The position numbers and the translations under genes were made by a program. From assembly GCA_002007745.1 (NCBI GenBank), contig CP019882.1, positions 4,774,001 to 4,838,000 of the forward strand: DNA of 64,000 bases, given 5' to 3'. Source of the DNA: Mycolicibacterium litorale. Its GTDB lineage: Bacteria; Actinomycetota; Actinomycetes; Mycobacteriales; Mycobacteriaceae. Below the pieces are notes generated by a model. That model did no database searches. It was not told where the DNA came from and saw only the letters and a program-made list of their open reading frames with translations. This document shows, one piece after another, positions 30,164 through 38,810 of the stretch; position 1 is the first letter of the stretch, and every line of letters starts with the position of its first letter.

Positions 30164-31053
30164 CCGCGGCCGACGAGCACGCCGAGCGGTTCACCCATCT
30201 GCGGCCGCTGCTGTTCACCATCGCCTACGAGATCCTCGGTTCGGCCACCGAAGCGGATGACGTCCTGCAGGACGGCTACCTGCGCTGGGCCGCGGTGGAT
30301 CTGGCGCAGGTGCGTGACACCAAGGCCTACCTTGCCCAGCTCGTCACCCGGCAGGCGCTCAACACCCTGCGTAGCCAGGCCCGCCGCCGGGAGGACTACG
30401 TCGGGCCGTGGCTACCCGAGCCGCTGCTGCTCGACGACACCGACGCCGCCGAGGACGTGGTGCTGGCCGAATCGGTGTCGATGGCCATGTTGGTGGTGCT
30501 GGAGACGCTGACCCCCGACGAGCGCGCAGTGTTCGTGCTGCGCGAGGTCTTCGGGTTCAGCCATGACGAGATCGCCTCCGCGGTGGGCAAATCCGCGGCC
30601 GCGGTGCGCCAGATGGCGCACCGCGCCCGCGAACACGTGCACGCCCGGCGACGCAGGTTCGAACCGGTGGATCCGCAGCAGTCCCAACAGATCACCGTCC
30701 AGTTCCTCACCGCCGCCGCCACCGGCGATCTGCAGGGACTGCTGGCGATGCTGGCCCCCGACGTGGTGTTCACCTCCGACAGCGCGGGCAAGGTCAGCGC
30801 CGCCCGGCGCCCGGTGCTGGGCGCGGACAAAGTCGCCAGGCTGTTGATCGGCCTGATGAGCCGGGCCGGTTCGGAATACCGGGTGGAGATCGCCAGCTAC
30901 AACAGCGCGCCCGCGGTGATCGTGTACCGCGACGAACGACCCGACAGCGTGTTCCTGATCGAGGTGATCGACGGCAGGATCACCAATTTCTATGCGATGC
31001 GCAACCCGGAGAAGCTCGGCGCGGTGACCGTGCGCAGGGTGATCAGCCGCTAG
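30160..31053 (+). CDS. ECF41-family sigma factor with SnoaL-like C-terminal domain
   Basis: A 297-residue extracytoplasmic-function sigma factor. Region 2 contains EADDVLQDGYLRW; region 4 contains the helix-turn-helix HDEIASAVGKSAAAVRQMAHRA. The linker motif PWLPEP and the C-terminal NPEKL are ECF41 signatures, and the C-terminal ~120 residues are a SnoaL-like domain that in ECF41 replaces an anti-sigma factor. The third usual motif, DGGGK, is changed to DSAGK. M. tuberculosis SigJ is the relative that comes to mind. GTG 30160 is coupled to the oxidoreductase stop. Confidence 0.92.
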   Translation: MTAADEHAERFTHLRPLLFTIAYEILGSATEADDVLQDGYLRWAAVDLAQVRDTKAYLAQLVTRQALNTLRSQARRREDYVGPWLPEPLLLDDTDAAEDVVLAESVSMAMLVVLETLTPDERAVFVLREVFGFSHDEIASAVGKSAAAVRQMAHRAREHVHARRRRFEPVDPQQSQQITVQFLTAAATGDLQGLLAMLAPDVVFTSDSAGKVSAARRPVLGADKVARLLIGLMSRAGSEYRVEIASYNSAPAVIVYRDERPDSVFLIEVIDGRITNFYAMRNPEKLGAVTVRRVISR

Positions 31054-31091
31054 TTTTTGCGTGCGATCACCCCAGGCAGCAAGCTAGGGCG

Positions 31092-32342
31092 ATGGGCATC
31101 GAGCGGCTGGGCGATCTCGGTACCGCCGCCGATGTGCTGCGCGTGCTCGGCGCGGCTACCAGCAGGCGGGGTCTGCCACCGCCGGCGGCGTTGACCGGTG
31201 ACTGGTTCGGCTCGGCGGCGGTGATCGCCCCGAGCGTGGCAATCGTGCCGGTCGATCCCGCGACCGTGTTCGCCATCCGGCCCGGCCCGGGAGGTGATGT
31301 GGTCGGCGGCGGATGGATCGGTTACCTGTCGTATCCCGACGCCGCCGCCGACGGCGCCGGTGCGCGGATCCCGGAGGCGGCCGGTGGCTGGACCGACAAC
31401 GTCCTGCGGCTCGATCGCGACGGCTGCTGGTGGCAGGAAACCCTGTCCGAAACGCCGCCGCCGAGCTGGGTGGGTGACGCGCTGACGGCTTCGCCGATCG
31501 ACCAGGAATGCGAAATCGATTGGGCGGAACCTGATTTCGAGCGACATCAGGCCGGCGTCGCGGCCTGCCTGGACGCGATCCGCGCCGGCGAGGTCTACCA
31601 GGCCTGCGTCTGCACGCAGTTCACCGGCCGGTTGCGGGGGTCCCCGCTGGAGTTCTTCGCCGACGCGATCACTCGAACCACGCCGGCTCGGGCGGCGTAT
31701 CTGGCCGGCGGTTGGGGTGCGGTGGCGTCACTGTCGCCCGAACTGTTCCTGCGCCGCGTCGGCGACCGCGTGGCCTCCAGCCCGATCAAGGGGACGCTGC
31801 CGCTGTATTGCGATCCCGCCGCGCTGCTGACGTCGGTCAAGGACGTTGCCGAGAACATCATGATCGTCGACCTGGTGCGCAACGACCTGGGCCGAGTGGC
31901 CGACACCGGCACTGTCACCGTCCCCGAACTACTGACCGTGCGAGCCGCGCCCGGCGTGTGGCACCTGGTGTCGACCGTCGCCGCCCAGCTACGCCCGCAG
32001 GTCACCACCGCCCAGCTGCTGACGGCGACGTTCCCGCCGGCATCGGTGACCGGAACCCCGAAACAACGTGCCCGACAACTGCTTTCGCAATGGGAACCGC
32101 GTCGCCGCGGAGTGTACTGCGGCACCGTCGGGATGGCCTCCCCGGTCGCCGGCACCGAACTGAACGTCGCGATCCGCACCGTCGAGTTCGATGCGGACGG
32201 CGGGGCCGTGCTCGGCGTCGGCGGTGGCATCACCGCGGACTCCGACCCGCGAGCCGAGTGGCAGGAATGCCTGGACAAGGCTGCGCCCATCGTGCGGACG
32301 GCCGCCGGCTACGCGTCGCGCGAACGCAGCACCGCCTCGTAG
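31092..32342 (+). CDS. pabB: Chorismate-binding enzyme, aminodeoxychorismate synthase component I-like
   Basis: A 416-residue chorismate-utilising enzyme placed as Rv1005c (pabB). The core has the PIKGT motif with K233, the lysine typical of aminodeoxychorismate synthase, then ENIMIVDLVRNDLGRV and GGGITADSDPRAEW near the end. It would make 4-amino-4-deoxychorismate for folate. An isochorismate/salicylate synthase is less likely given the PIKGT lysine and synteny. The 3' end overlaps rsmI (convergent) by 34 bases. Confidence 0.88.
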   Translation: MGIERLGDLGTAADVLRVLGAATSRRGLPPPAALTGDWFGSAAVIAPSVAIVPVDPATVFAIRPGPGGDVVGGGWIGYLSYPDAAADGAGARIPEAAGGWTDNVLRLDRDGCWWQETLSETPPPSWVGDALTASPIDQECEIDWAEPDFERHQAGVAACLDAIRAGEVYQACVCTQFTGRLRGSPLEFFADAITRTTPARAAYLAGGWGAVASLSPELFLRRVGDRVASSPIKGTLPLYCDPAALLTSVKDVAENIMIVDLVRNDLGRVADTGTVTVPELLTVRAAPGVWHLVSTVAAQLRPQVTTAQLLTATFPPASVTGTPKQRARQLLSQWEPRRRGVYCGTVGMASPVAGTELNVAIRTVEFDADGGAVLGVGGGITADSDPRAEWQECLDKAAPIVRTAAGYASRERSTAS

Positions 32343-33148
32343 AGTTCGCGCCGCGGCGGCGCGCCGGGATGGGCGTCGACCACCCGCGCACACGCGTCCT
32401 TGACCCGCATGCCGTCACCGACGAGCGCGTCGACCTCGGCCACCAGGGTGGCCAGGTCGACCCGCGGCGTCGCGCCGGCGAGCACCACGGTGATCTCGCC
32501 GAGCACCTTGTCGTCGGCCCACGCCGCGAGCTCGGCCAGCGTTGCGCGCCGGATCTCCTCGTGCACCTTCGTCAGCTCGCGGCACACCACCGCCCGGCGG
32601 TCCGGACCGAGTTCCTCGACGGCGTCGCGCAGGGTTTCGGCCAGCCGCCGCGGTGACTCGAAGAACACCGCGGTTCGCCGCTCAGCGGCCAGCGCGGCCA
32701 GCCAGGCCCGGCGCGCGGACTGCTTGCGGGGTGCGAAGCCCTCGAAGCAGAACCGGTCCGACGGCAGGCCGGAGACGGCCAGCGCGGTGGTGACCGCCGA
32801 CGGTCCGGGCAGGCAACTCACCGGCAGCCCCTGCTCAATACAGGCGGCCACCATCCGGTAGCCGGGGTCGTTGATCAGCGGCATGCCCGCGTCGCTGACC
32901 ACCAGCACGGTGGCGCCACCCAGGATGTCGTCGACCAGCGCCGGGGCCCGCGCCGCTTCGTTCTGGTCGAACAGGCTGACCACGCGCCCGGTGATCCGCA
33001 CACCCAGCGCCTGGGCCAGCGTCCGCACCCGCCGGGTGTCCTCGGCGGCCACCACATCTGCCGTCGACAACGCGTCGACCAGCCGTTTCGACGCGTCGCC
33101 CGGTTGGCCGAGCGGCGTGGCACCAAGGAGGAGTCGACCTGTGGTCAT
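32309..33148 (-). CDS. rsmI: 16S rRNA (cytidine-2'-O)-methyltransferase RsmI
   Basis: Tetrapyrrole-methylase-fold enzyme that 2'-O-methylates C1402 of 16S rRNA. Visible are the N-terminal LLLGATPLGQPGDASKR, AAEDTR, LVSDAGMPLINDPGY and FFESPRRL motifs. ATG 33148 gives 279 residues; the 12-residue extension upstream comes from repeat-like DNA. It is divergent from pmt, as in Rv1002c-Rv1003. Confidence 0.94.
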   Translation of the reverse strand: MTTGRLLLGATPLGQPGDASKRLVDALSTADVVAAEDTRRVRTLAQALGVRITGRVVSLFDQNEAARAPALVDDILGGATVLVVSDAGMPLINDPGYRMVAACIEQGLPVSCLPGPSAVTTALAVSGLPSDRFCFEGFAPRKQSARRAWLAALAAERRTAVFFESPRRLAETLRDAVEELGPDRRAVVCRELTKVHEEIRRATLAELAAWADDKVLGEITVVLAGATPRVDLATLVAEVDALVGDGMRVKDACARVVDAHPGAPPRRELYEAVLRSRDA

Positions 33149-33149
33149 T

Positions 33150-33178
33150 CGGGCGGGCAGGAGCGTAGCCAGTCGGGG
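33150..33178. repeat. Degenerate copy of the 37-bp repeat core
   Basis: GGGCGGGCAGGAGCGTAGCC followed by AGTCGGGGAAA resembles the core at 22309-22409 with several changes. It lies in the rsmI 5' leader. Confidence 0.6.
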
Positions 33179-33196
33179 AAACACACGAGTAGAGCC

Positions 33197-33202
33197 TACG
33201 AT
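33197..33202 (+). promoter_or_regulatory. -10 element for pmt
   Basis: TACGAT ends eight bases before the pmt ATG, so the transcript is leaderless or nearly so. The opposite strand has TAGGCT as a possible -10 for rsmI. Confidence 0.45.
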
Positions 33203-33210
33203 CGACTCCG

Positions 33211-34758
33211 ATGACCACCACCGCTGATGCCGACGCGCACCCGCGCACGGCCCCCGTCATCAGTCCGGGACCGCTGGTGCCGGTGGCCGACTTCGGTCCG
33301 CTCGACCGCATCGAGGGCTGGGTCGCGACCGCCATCGTCACCGCGCTCGCCGCGCTGACCCGGTTGATGAATCTCGGCTCGCCGACCGACGCGGGCACGC
33401 CCATCTTCGACGAGAAGCACTACGCGCCGCAGGCCTGGCAGCTGCTGCACAACTTCGGTGTCGAGGACAACCCGGGTTTCGGGCTGGTGGTCCATCCCCC
33501 GGTCGGCAAGCAGTTGATCGCGATCGGTGAGGCGCTGTTCGGATACAACGGCGTGGGCTGGCGGTTCACCGGCGCGGTGTTGGGCGTGGTCATGGTGGCC
33601 CTGGTGGTGCGCATCGTGCGGCGGATCAGCCGCTCGACCTTGGTCGGTGCGATCGCCGGGCTGCTGCTGATCGCCGACGGCGTCAGCTTCGTGGCGGCGC
33701 GGACCGCGCTGCTGGACATCTTCTTGACGTTCTTCGCGGTGGCGGCGTTCGGCGCGCTGATCGTCGACCGTGACCAGGTGCGCGAACGGATGCACAACGC
33801 CCTGCTGGAGGGCCGGATCGCCGAGACGCCATGGGGTCCGCGCCTGGGTGTGCGGTGGTGGCGGTTCGGTGCCGGCGTGCTGCTCGGGCTGGCGGTCGCC
33901 ACGAAGTGGTCCGGCCTGTACTACATCGTGTTCTTCGGGCTGATGTCGCTGGCGTTCGACGTCGCGGCGCGGCGGGCCTACCGGGTGCCCCGGCCGTGGT
34001 TCGGGGTCATCCGGCGCGACCTCGGCCCCACCGCCTACGTGTTTGGGCTCATCCCGTTCGGGCTCTATCTGGGCTCGTATGCATTCTGGTTCTCCTCGGA
34101 GACCGCGGTGAACCGCTACGAGGTCGGGCAGTCGATCGGCGAACGCCAATGGTTCCAGCCGCCGGACGCGATCCGCTCGCTGTGGCACTACACCTACAAG
34201 GCGTATCACTTCCACTCGACCCTGACGAACGCGAACGGCAACCACCACCCGTGGGAATCCAAACCGTGGACGTGGCCGATGTCGCTGCGGCCCGTGCTGT
34301 ACGCGATCGACAACCAGAACGTCCCCGGCTGTGGCGCGGCGTCCTGCGTCAAGGCGGTCATGATGGTCGGGACGCCGGCGATGTGGTGGGTGGCGGTGCC
34401 GGTGCTCGTCTACACGATGTGGCGTGCGTTCGTGCGCCGGGACTGGCGCTACGCGGTGGTGCTCACCGGCTACGGGGCGGGTTTCCTGCCCTGGTTCGCC
34501 GACATCGACCGCCAGATGTACTTCTTCTACGCGGTGCCGATGGCGCCGTTCCTGGTGATGGCGCTGGCCCTGATCCTGGGCGACATTCTGCACGCGCCCA
34601 ACCAGAACGCCGAACGACGGACGCTCGGGCTGATCGTGGTGTCCTGCTACCTGGCGCTGGTGATCACGAACTTCGCCTGGCTCTACCCGGTCTTGACCGG
34701 CATCCCGATCTCGCAGGCGACGTGGAACATGGAGATCTGGCTGCCCAGTTGGCGCTGA
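33211..34758 (+). CDS. pmt: Protein O-mannosyltransferase (GT39)
   Basis: A 515-residue polytopic membrane enzyme that transfers mannose from polyprenyl-phosphate-mannose to Ser/Thr of exported proteins. About ten hydrophobic helices are visible. The first periplasmic loop carries the catalytic acidic pair D67-E68 in IFDEKHYAPQ. The C-terminus ends after a last membrane helix at EIWLPSWR. It matches Rv1002c in position. The many lipoproteins in this window with Thr/Ser/Pro linkers are plausible substrates. Confidence 0.95.
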   Translation: MTTTADADAHPRTAPVISPGPLVPVADFGPLDRIEGWVATAIVTALAALTRLMNLGSPTDAGTPIFDEKHYAPQAWQLLHNFGVEDNPGFGLVVHPPVGKQLIAIGEALFGYNGVGWRFTGAVLGVVMVALVVRIVRRISRSTLVGAIAGLLLIADGVSFVAARTALLDIFLTFFAVAAFGALIVDRDQVRERMHNALLEGRIAETPWGPRLGVRWWRFGAGVLLGLAVATKWSGLYYIVFFGLMSLAFDVAARRAYRVPRPWFGVIRRDLGPTAYVFGLIPFGLYLGSYAFWFSSETAVNRYEVGQSIGERQWFQPPDAIRSLWHYTYKAYHFHSTLTNANGNHHPWESKPWTWPMSLRPVLYAIDNQNVPGCGAASCVKAVMMVGTPAMWWVAVPVLVYTMWRAFVRRDWRYAVVLTGYGAGFLPWFADIDRQMYFFYAVPMAPFLVMALALILGDILHAPNQNAERRTLGLIVVSCYLALVITNFAWLYPVLTGIPISQATWNMEIWLPSWR

Positions 34759-34781
34759 CCAAGCCGGGCAGCCAGATCACG

Positions 34782-35710
34782 TCACAGGCCGAGGGCCGGC
34801 TTGAGTGCGTCGGCGAGGGCGGTGACCCGCCCGGGGTGGTAGCCGTCGATGCTGGTGACCGGGCTGAGGATGACGCCGTCGACGCCGGCGTCGAGGATCT
34901 TGGTCTTGACCTGGTCGGCGATCTGCTCCGGGCTGCCGTAGACCGCCTGCTGCCGGAACTCTTCGGGATGAAATCGGGCGTGATGTTCTCGTCGATGATC
35001 GCGATGGCCAGCACGCTGGTTTCCAGCGTGGCCGGGTCGCGGCCGATGTCCTCGCAGCGGTCCCGGACCACTCCCACCTTGCGCGCCAGCTCGTCGAAAC
35101 CGGCGATGATGTTGAGGTGGTCGAAGTAGCGGGCCGCCAACGGAATGGTCTTCTTCTCCCCGCTGCCACCGATCATGAGCGGGATGTGGTCGCGGAAGCG
35201 CGGGTTGGCGAACGCCTCCTGGGTCTTGTAGTACTTGCCGTCCACGCTGACTCGCTCCCCGCGCAGCATCGGCAGGATGATCTGCAGCGCCTCGTCGAGT
35301 TTGTTGAACCGGTCGGTGAAGGTGCCGAATTCGTAGCCCAGCGAATCGTGCTCGAGTTCGAACCAGCCGGTGCCGATGCCGAGGATGGCACGTCCCTGGC
35401 TGATCACGTCCAGCGTGGTGATGGCCTTGGTCAGCAGGGTCGGGTTGCGGTAGGTGTTGCCGGTTACCAACGTGCCGAGCTGCACATTCTGCGTCGCCGC
35501 GGCCAGTGCGCCCAATGCGGTGTATGCCTCGAGCATCGGCTCCTCGGGGGCACCGAGGCCGGGCAGTTGATAGAAGTGGTCCATCACGAACACCGAGTCG
35601 AATCCGGCCGCCTCGGCTTCACGGGCCTGTGCGATCACCGTCGGGAACAACTCAGCCACGCCGGTTCCGTAGGAGAAGTTGGGGATCTGAAGTCCAAGTT
35701 TGATTGCCAC
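34782..35710 (-). pseudogene. LLM-class F420-dependent oxidoreductase, frameshifted
   Basis: Luciferase-like monooxygenase fold, N-terminus IKLGLQIPNFSYGTG from GTG 35710. The frame is good through ENITPDFIP, then becomes Ser/Arg-rich and runs into pmt until 34664. Restoring one C near 34964 (CTTCGGG read as CTTCCGGG on the plus strand) continues as EEFRQQAVYGSPEQIADQVK and stops at TGA 34782-34784. The result is 309 residues, a normal size that no longer overlaps pmt. One missing base explains everything, so the break may be an assembly error. The cofactor assignment is by family only. Confidence 0.82.
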
Positions 35711-35736
35711 GGGAGTCAACGTAACGCGCCGAAGCG

Positions 35737-35752
35737 GGGCGCGCGCCCCGTT
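35737..35752 (-). terminator. GC-rich hairpin after arcA
   Basis: CGGGGCGCGCGCCCCG is a perfect 16-bp palindrome with extra partial pairing on both sides, about 50 bases after the arcA stop. No U-tract is present. Confidence 0.5.
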
Positions 35753-35801
35753 TCACTCTGAGCGAATTGTGGAATAACCCGGCCGCCGACGAGCAGCTCG
35801 G

Positions 35802-37010
35802 TCACAGCGGGTCCCGGGCCACCGGACACGACATGCACCGCGGGCCACCCCGCCCGGTGCCCAGCTCTGAGGCGGCGATGGGCAGCACCTCGATACCCGA
35901 GTCCTGCAGGCGGGCATTCGTTTCGGTGTTGCGCTCGTAGGCCACCACCACGCCCGGCGCCAGCGCCAGGGTGTTGTTTCCGTCGTCCCACTGTTCGCGC
36001 TCGGCGGTCACCGGGTCCAGCCCGGTGTCGATGACCCGCAACCGGTCGATACCCATCGCGTCGGCGGCGGCCCGAACGAACGGCGCCTCGTCGAGGATCT
36101 CCACCCCGTCGGAGGTGCGCTTGATGGTGAACGCCGACAGCGAGTCGCTGATCGCGGGGTACATCACCACGGCGTCCACGTCGACCATGGTGCAGACGGT
36201 GTCCAAATGCATCTGGGCACGTTCCTGGGCGATCGGCACGGCGAGCACGGTGTGCGCCAGTTCGTCGTCGAAAAGGCTGCGCGCCAACGCTTCCGCACCG
36301 GCGGGCGTGGTGCGCTCCCCCACCCCGACCGCCACCACACCCGGCGCGAGCAGCAGCACATCACCGCCCTCCACCGGCGCGGTGTGCGACTCGTAGGCCC
36401 GCCGTACGCCGAGGAAGCGTGGATGGTGGGCGTAAATCAGGTCGGTCAGCGACGTTTCGCGAGACCGGGCCGGCAACGCCAGCGACGTGATGGCCACCCG
36501 TGGCCCGATCCAGAACGACGAGTCCCGGGTGAACAGCAGATTGGGCAGGGGTTCGATGACGAAGTCAGCGCCGTGATGCATCCGCCGCACCAGCGAGGTG
36601 TCCGCCTTGGTGCCCGACGGCAGCTCGGTGAACGTCATGCCCGCGGTCAGCACATGGGCCAGCACGGCCGGCTCCAGGCTGCGTAGGTAGGCCGAGAGTT
36701 CTTGCGCCAGTGGCAGTCCGAGCCGACGGGCGTCGACCGCGGCGGCGATGCCCTGCATCCGAGCGGCACCACTGCCCAGTGCTTCGGTCAGCAGATCCGC
36801 CATCAGCAGCACTTCCACCCCGCGCGAGCGCAGCAGATCGGCGAACGCGTCGTGTTCTTGCTGGGCCCGCGAAACCCAAGGCAGGCCGTCGAAGAGCAGT
36901 TTGTCGTTGTTGCGCGGGGTCAGTCTCTGCAGTTCGGCGCCGGGCCGGTGCAGGATGACCACCCGCAGCGTCCCGACCTCTGAGTTGGAGCCCAGCACGG
37001 TGGAAGTCAC
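35802..37010 (-). CDS. arcA: Arginine deiminase
   Basis: Hydrolyses arginine to citrulline and ammonia; a 402-residue guanidino-modifying enzyme. Motifs: N-terminal LRVVILHRPGAEL, FTRDSSFW with the catalytic Asp, EGGDVLLL, MHLDTVCTMVD with the catalytic His, and the nucleophile C392 in GRGGPRCMSCP. GTG 37010 gives the homologous N-terminus. No arcB/arcC follow, as in M. tuberculosis. It is divergent from soxR. Confidence 0.96.
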   Translation of the reverse strand: MTSTVLGSNSEVGTLRVVILHRPGAELQRLTPRNNDKLLFDGLPWVSRAQQEHDAFADLLRSRGVEVLLMADLLTEALGSGAARMQGIAAAVDARRLGLPLAQELSAYLRSLEPAVLAHVLTAGMTFTELPSGTKADTSLVRRMHHGADFVIEPLPNLLFTRDSSFWIGPRVAITSLALPARSRETSLTDLIYAHHPRFLGVRRAYESHTAPVEGGDVLLLAPGVVAVGVGERTTPAGAEALARSLFDDELAHTVLAVPIAQERAQMHLDTVCTMVDVDAVVMYPAISDSLSAFTIKRTSDGVEILDEAPFVRAAADAMGIDRLRVIDTGLDPVTAEREQWDDGNNTLALAPGVVVAYERNTETNARLQDSGIEVLPIAASELGTGRGGPRCMSCPVARDPL

Positions 37011-37038
37011 AGATAGCACCGTAACAACTCAGCCGCTC

Positions 37039-37058
37039 ACCTCAACTATCGTTGAGGT
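37039..37058. promoter_or_regulatory. SoxR box overlapping the soxR promoter
   Basis: ACCTCAAC-TATC-GTTGAGGT is a perfect 20-bp palindrome with the CCTCAA/TTGAGG half-sites typical of SoxR. It ends on the base before the soxR GTG. TATCGT at 37047-37052 fits a -10 for a leaderless transcript, so the operator straddles the promoter. Confidence 0.8.
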
Positions 37059-37490
37059 GTGACCGAGCAGGAACTGACCCCCGGCGAGCTCGCACACCGC
37101 GCGGGGGTGGCGATCTCGGCTCTGCATTTCTACGAGCGCGAAGGGCTGATCAGCAGCCGCCGGACGTCGGGTAATCAGCGGCGCTATGCCCGCGAAACCC
37201 TGCGCCGGGTGGCGTTCATCCGGATGTCCCAGCGGCTGGGCATCCCGCTGGCCCGGGTCCGTGAGGCACTGGCATCGCTGCCGGCCGACCGGGTTCCGAC
37301 CAGCCGGGACTGGGCCCGGCTGTCCGCCGGCTGGCGCGCGGATCTCGACGAGCGGATCGGGCACCTGCAGCGCTTGCGCGACAACCTCGCCGACTGCATC
37401 GGCTGCGGCTGTCTGAGCCTGCGCAGCTGCGCGCTGTCCAATCCGGCCGACGTGCTGGCCGCCCAGGGACCCGGCGCCGCCAGACTCTGA
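37059..37490 (+). CDS. soxR: MerR-family redox regulator SoxR
   Basis: A 143-residue MerR-type activator. The helix-turn-helix (LTPGELAHRAGVAISALHFYEREGL) is followed by the coiled dimerisation helix and the 2Fe-2S cysteines C113, C116, C118 and C124 in CIGCGCLSLRSC. It senses redox-cycling compounds by oxidation of the cluster. No soxS is present; the only box seen overlaps its own promoter, implying autoregulation, with arcA as a divergent neighbour. Confidence 0.93.
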   Translation: MTEQELTPGELAHRAGVAISALHFYEREGLISSRRTSGNQRRYARETLRRVAFIRMSQRLGIPLARVREALASLPADRVPTSRDWARLSAGWRADLDERIGHLQRLRDNLADCIGCGCLSLRSCALSNPADVLAAQGPGAARL

Positions 37491-37510
37491 ACAATCGAAC
37501 ACCCGTGCGA

Positions 37511-37516
37511 TAAGCT
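37511..37516 (+). promoter_or_regulatory. -10 element for leaderless alkB
   Basis: TAAGCT occupies -12 to -7 relative to the GTG at 37523, implying a leaderless mRNA. Confidence 0.45.
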
Positions 37517-37522
37517 CGGGAT

Positions 37523-38119
37523 GTGTCTGTCGCGGTTCAGGGCGCGCTGTTCGAGCACAGTGAGCGCCGCCACCTCGGCGCCGGAGCATGGATCGATCTG
37601 CGTTCGGCCTGGGCCGAGGACGCCGACGCGTTGTTCGAGGGCCTGCTCGAGCGCGTCCCGTGGCGCGCCGAACGGCGCCAGATGTACGACCGGGTGCTCG
37701 ACGTCCCGCGGCTGGTCAGCTTCCACGACCTGGCCACCGGACCGGCGCCGCATCCGGTGATCGGCAGACTGCGTCGTCGGCTCAACGACATCTACGGCGC
37801 CGAGCTGGGCGAGCCGTTCACCAGCGCCGGGCTGTGTCTGTACCGCGACGGCTCGGACAGCGTCGCCTGGCACGGCGACACCATCGGCCGCAGCAGCACC
37901 GAAGACACCATGGTGGCGATCGTCAGTCTCGGCGCGACCCGGGTGTTCGCGTTGCGCCCCCGCGGCGGTGGCCCGTCGCTGCGACTGCCTCAACGGCACG
38001 GCGACCTGCTGGTGATGGGTGGATCGTGCCAGCGCACCTGGGAACATGCGGTGCCCAAGACGGCGCGGCCGAAAGGGCCGCGGATCAGCATCCAGTTCCG
38101 CCCGCGCGATGTGCGCTGA
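37523..38119 (+). CDS. alkB: AlkB-like Fe(II)/2-oxoglutarate-dependent dioxygenase
   Basis: A 198-residue AlkB-family demethylase, placed as Rv1000c. Metal ligands are H117 and D119 in WHGDTIG and a distal His in WEHAVPK; the 2-oxoglutarate Arg is in RISIQFRPR. Expected to repair alkylated bases. GTG 37523 is 32 bases after soxR. Its stop is two bases from the convergent DUF5642 gene. Confidence 0.92.
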   Translation: MSVAVQGALFEHSERRHLGAGAWIDLRSAWAEDADALFEGLLERVPWRAERRQMYDRVLDVPRLVSFHDLATGPAPHPVIGRLRRRLNDIYGAELGEPFTSAGLCLYRDGSDSVAWHGDTIGRSSTEDTMVAIVSLGATRVFALRPRGGGPSLRLPQRHGDLLVMGGSCQRTWEHAVPKTARPKGPRISIQFRPRDVR

Positions 38120-38121
38120 AT

Positions 38122-38781
38122 TCAGCTGCGGACCGCGTTGACGGCGGCGACCAGCAGGTCGCGGGCCCGCGCGGTATTCACCGGCACCACCGGTTTGTCG
38201 GGCGCCACCAGCGGATTGGCGGTGACGATCACCTGGTAGTCGCCGAAGTGCGCGGAATAGTTGTAGATCTCGCCGGTGCGGGGCGCGTTGTTGATCACCG
38301 TCTGCAGGACGCGGTGCACGCCCAGCGTCTGCGTGCCGTCGATCTTGGGGGTCTCGATCGTCTCGGCGAGGCCGCGGACCGCGCCGCCGCTGAACGCGAC
38401 CTTCTGACACTCGGGGCCTGGCTCGCTGACCGGCACCGGGGTGTTGGTCTGCACCGCGATGACGATGAAGCGGTTGCCGTCGCCTTCGGCGGAGACCGCC
38501 GCCATGTTGCCCTCGGTGCCCGGCGGCACCAGTTGACCGGTGACGAATTTGGCGCAGCCGGCCGGATCGAACTTCACCCCGTCGGGCAGCTTCTGGGCGG
38601 TCAACAACTTGGGGTCGATCCCGGTGGGGGCGACCTCGGTGACCTTGAACTCGGGTCCGAAGCTGGACTTCACCGTCGACACCTTCGCGATATCGGCGCT
38701 CGGCTGGTTGGGTCCGGTCGATCCACACGCGGCGAGCAGGCCGGCGCACGGGATCGCGAGGACCGCCCGGGGGTTGAACAT
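38122..38781 (-). CDS. DUF5642-type lipoprotein (Rv0999-like)
   Basis: A 219-residue lipoprotein: signal peptide with lipobox LAAC (C19), then a DUF5642-like domain (SFGPEFKVTEVAPTGIDP... to ...AVNAVRS) with two paired cysteines (DPAGCAKF, GPECQKVAF) probably forming a disulfide. Function unknown. A broken paralogue lies immediately upstream at 38811. Confidence 0.8.
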   Translation of the reverse strand: MFNPRAVLAIPCAGLLAACGSTGPNQPSADIAKVSTVKSSFGPEFKVTEVAPTGIDPKLLTAQKLPDGVKFDPAGCAKFVTGQLVPPGTEGNMAAVSAEGDGNRFIVIAVQTNTPVPVSEPGPECQKVAFSGGAVRGLAETIETPKIDGTQTLGVHRVLQTVINNAPRTGEIYNYSAHFGDYQVIVTANPLVAPDKPVVPVNTARARDLLVAAVNAVRS

Positions 38782-38810
38782 CGTGGCCAATGTACCCAAC
38801 CGGGCGCGGC

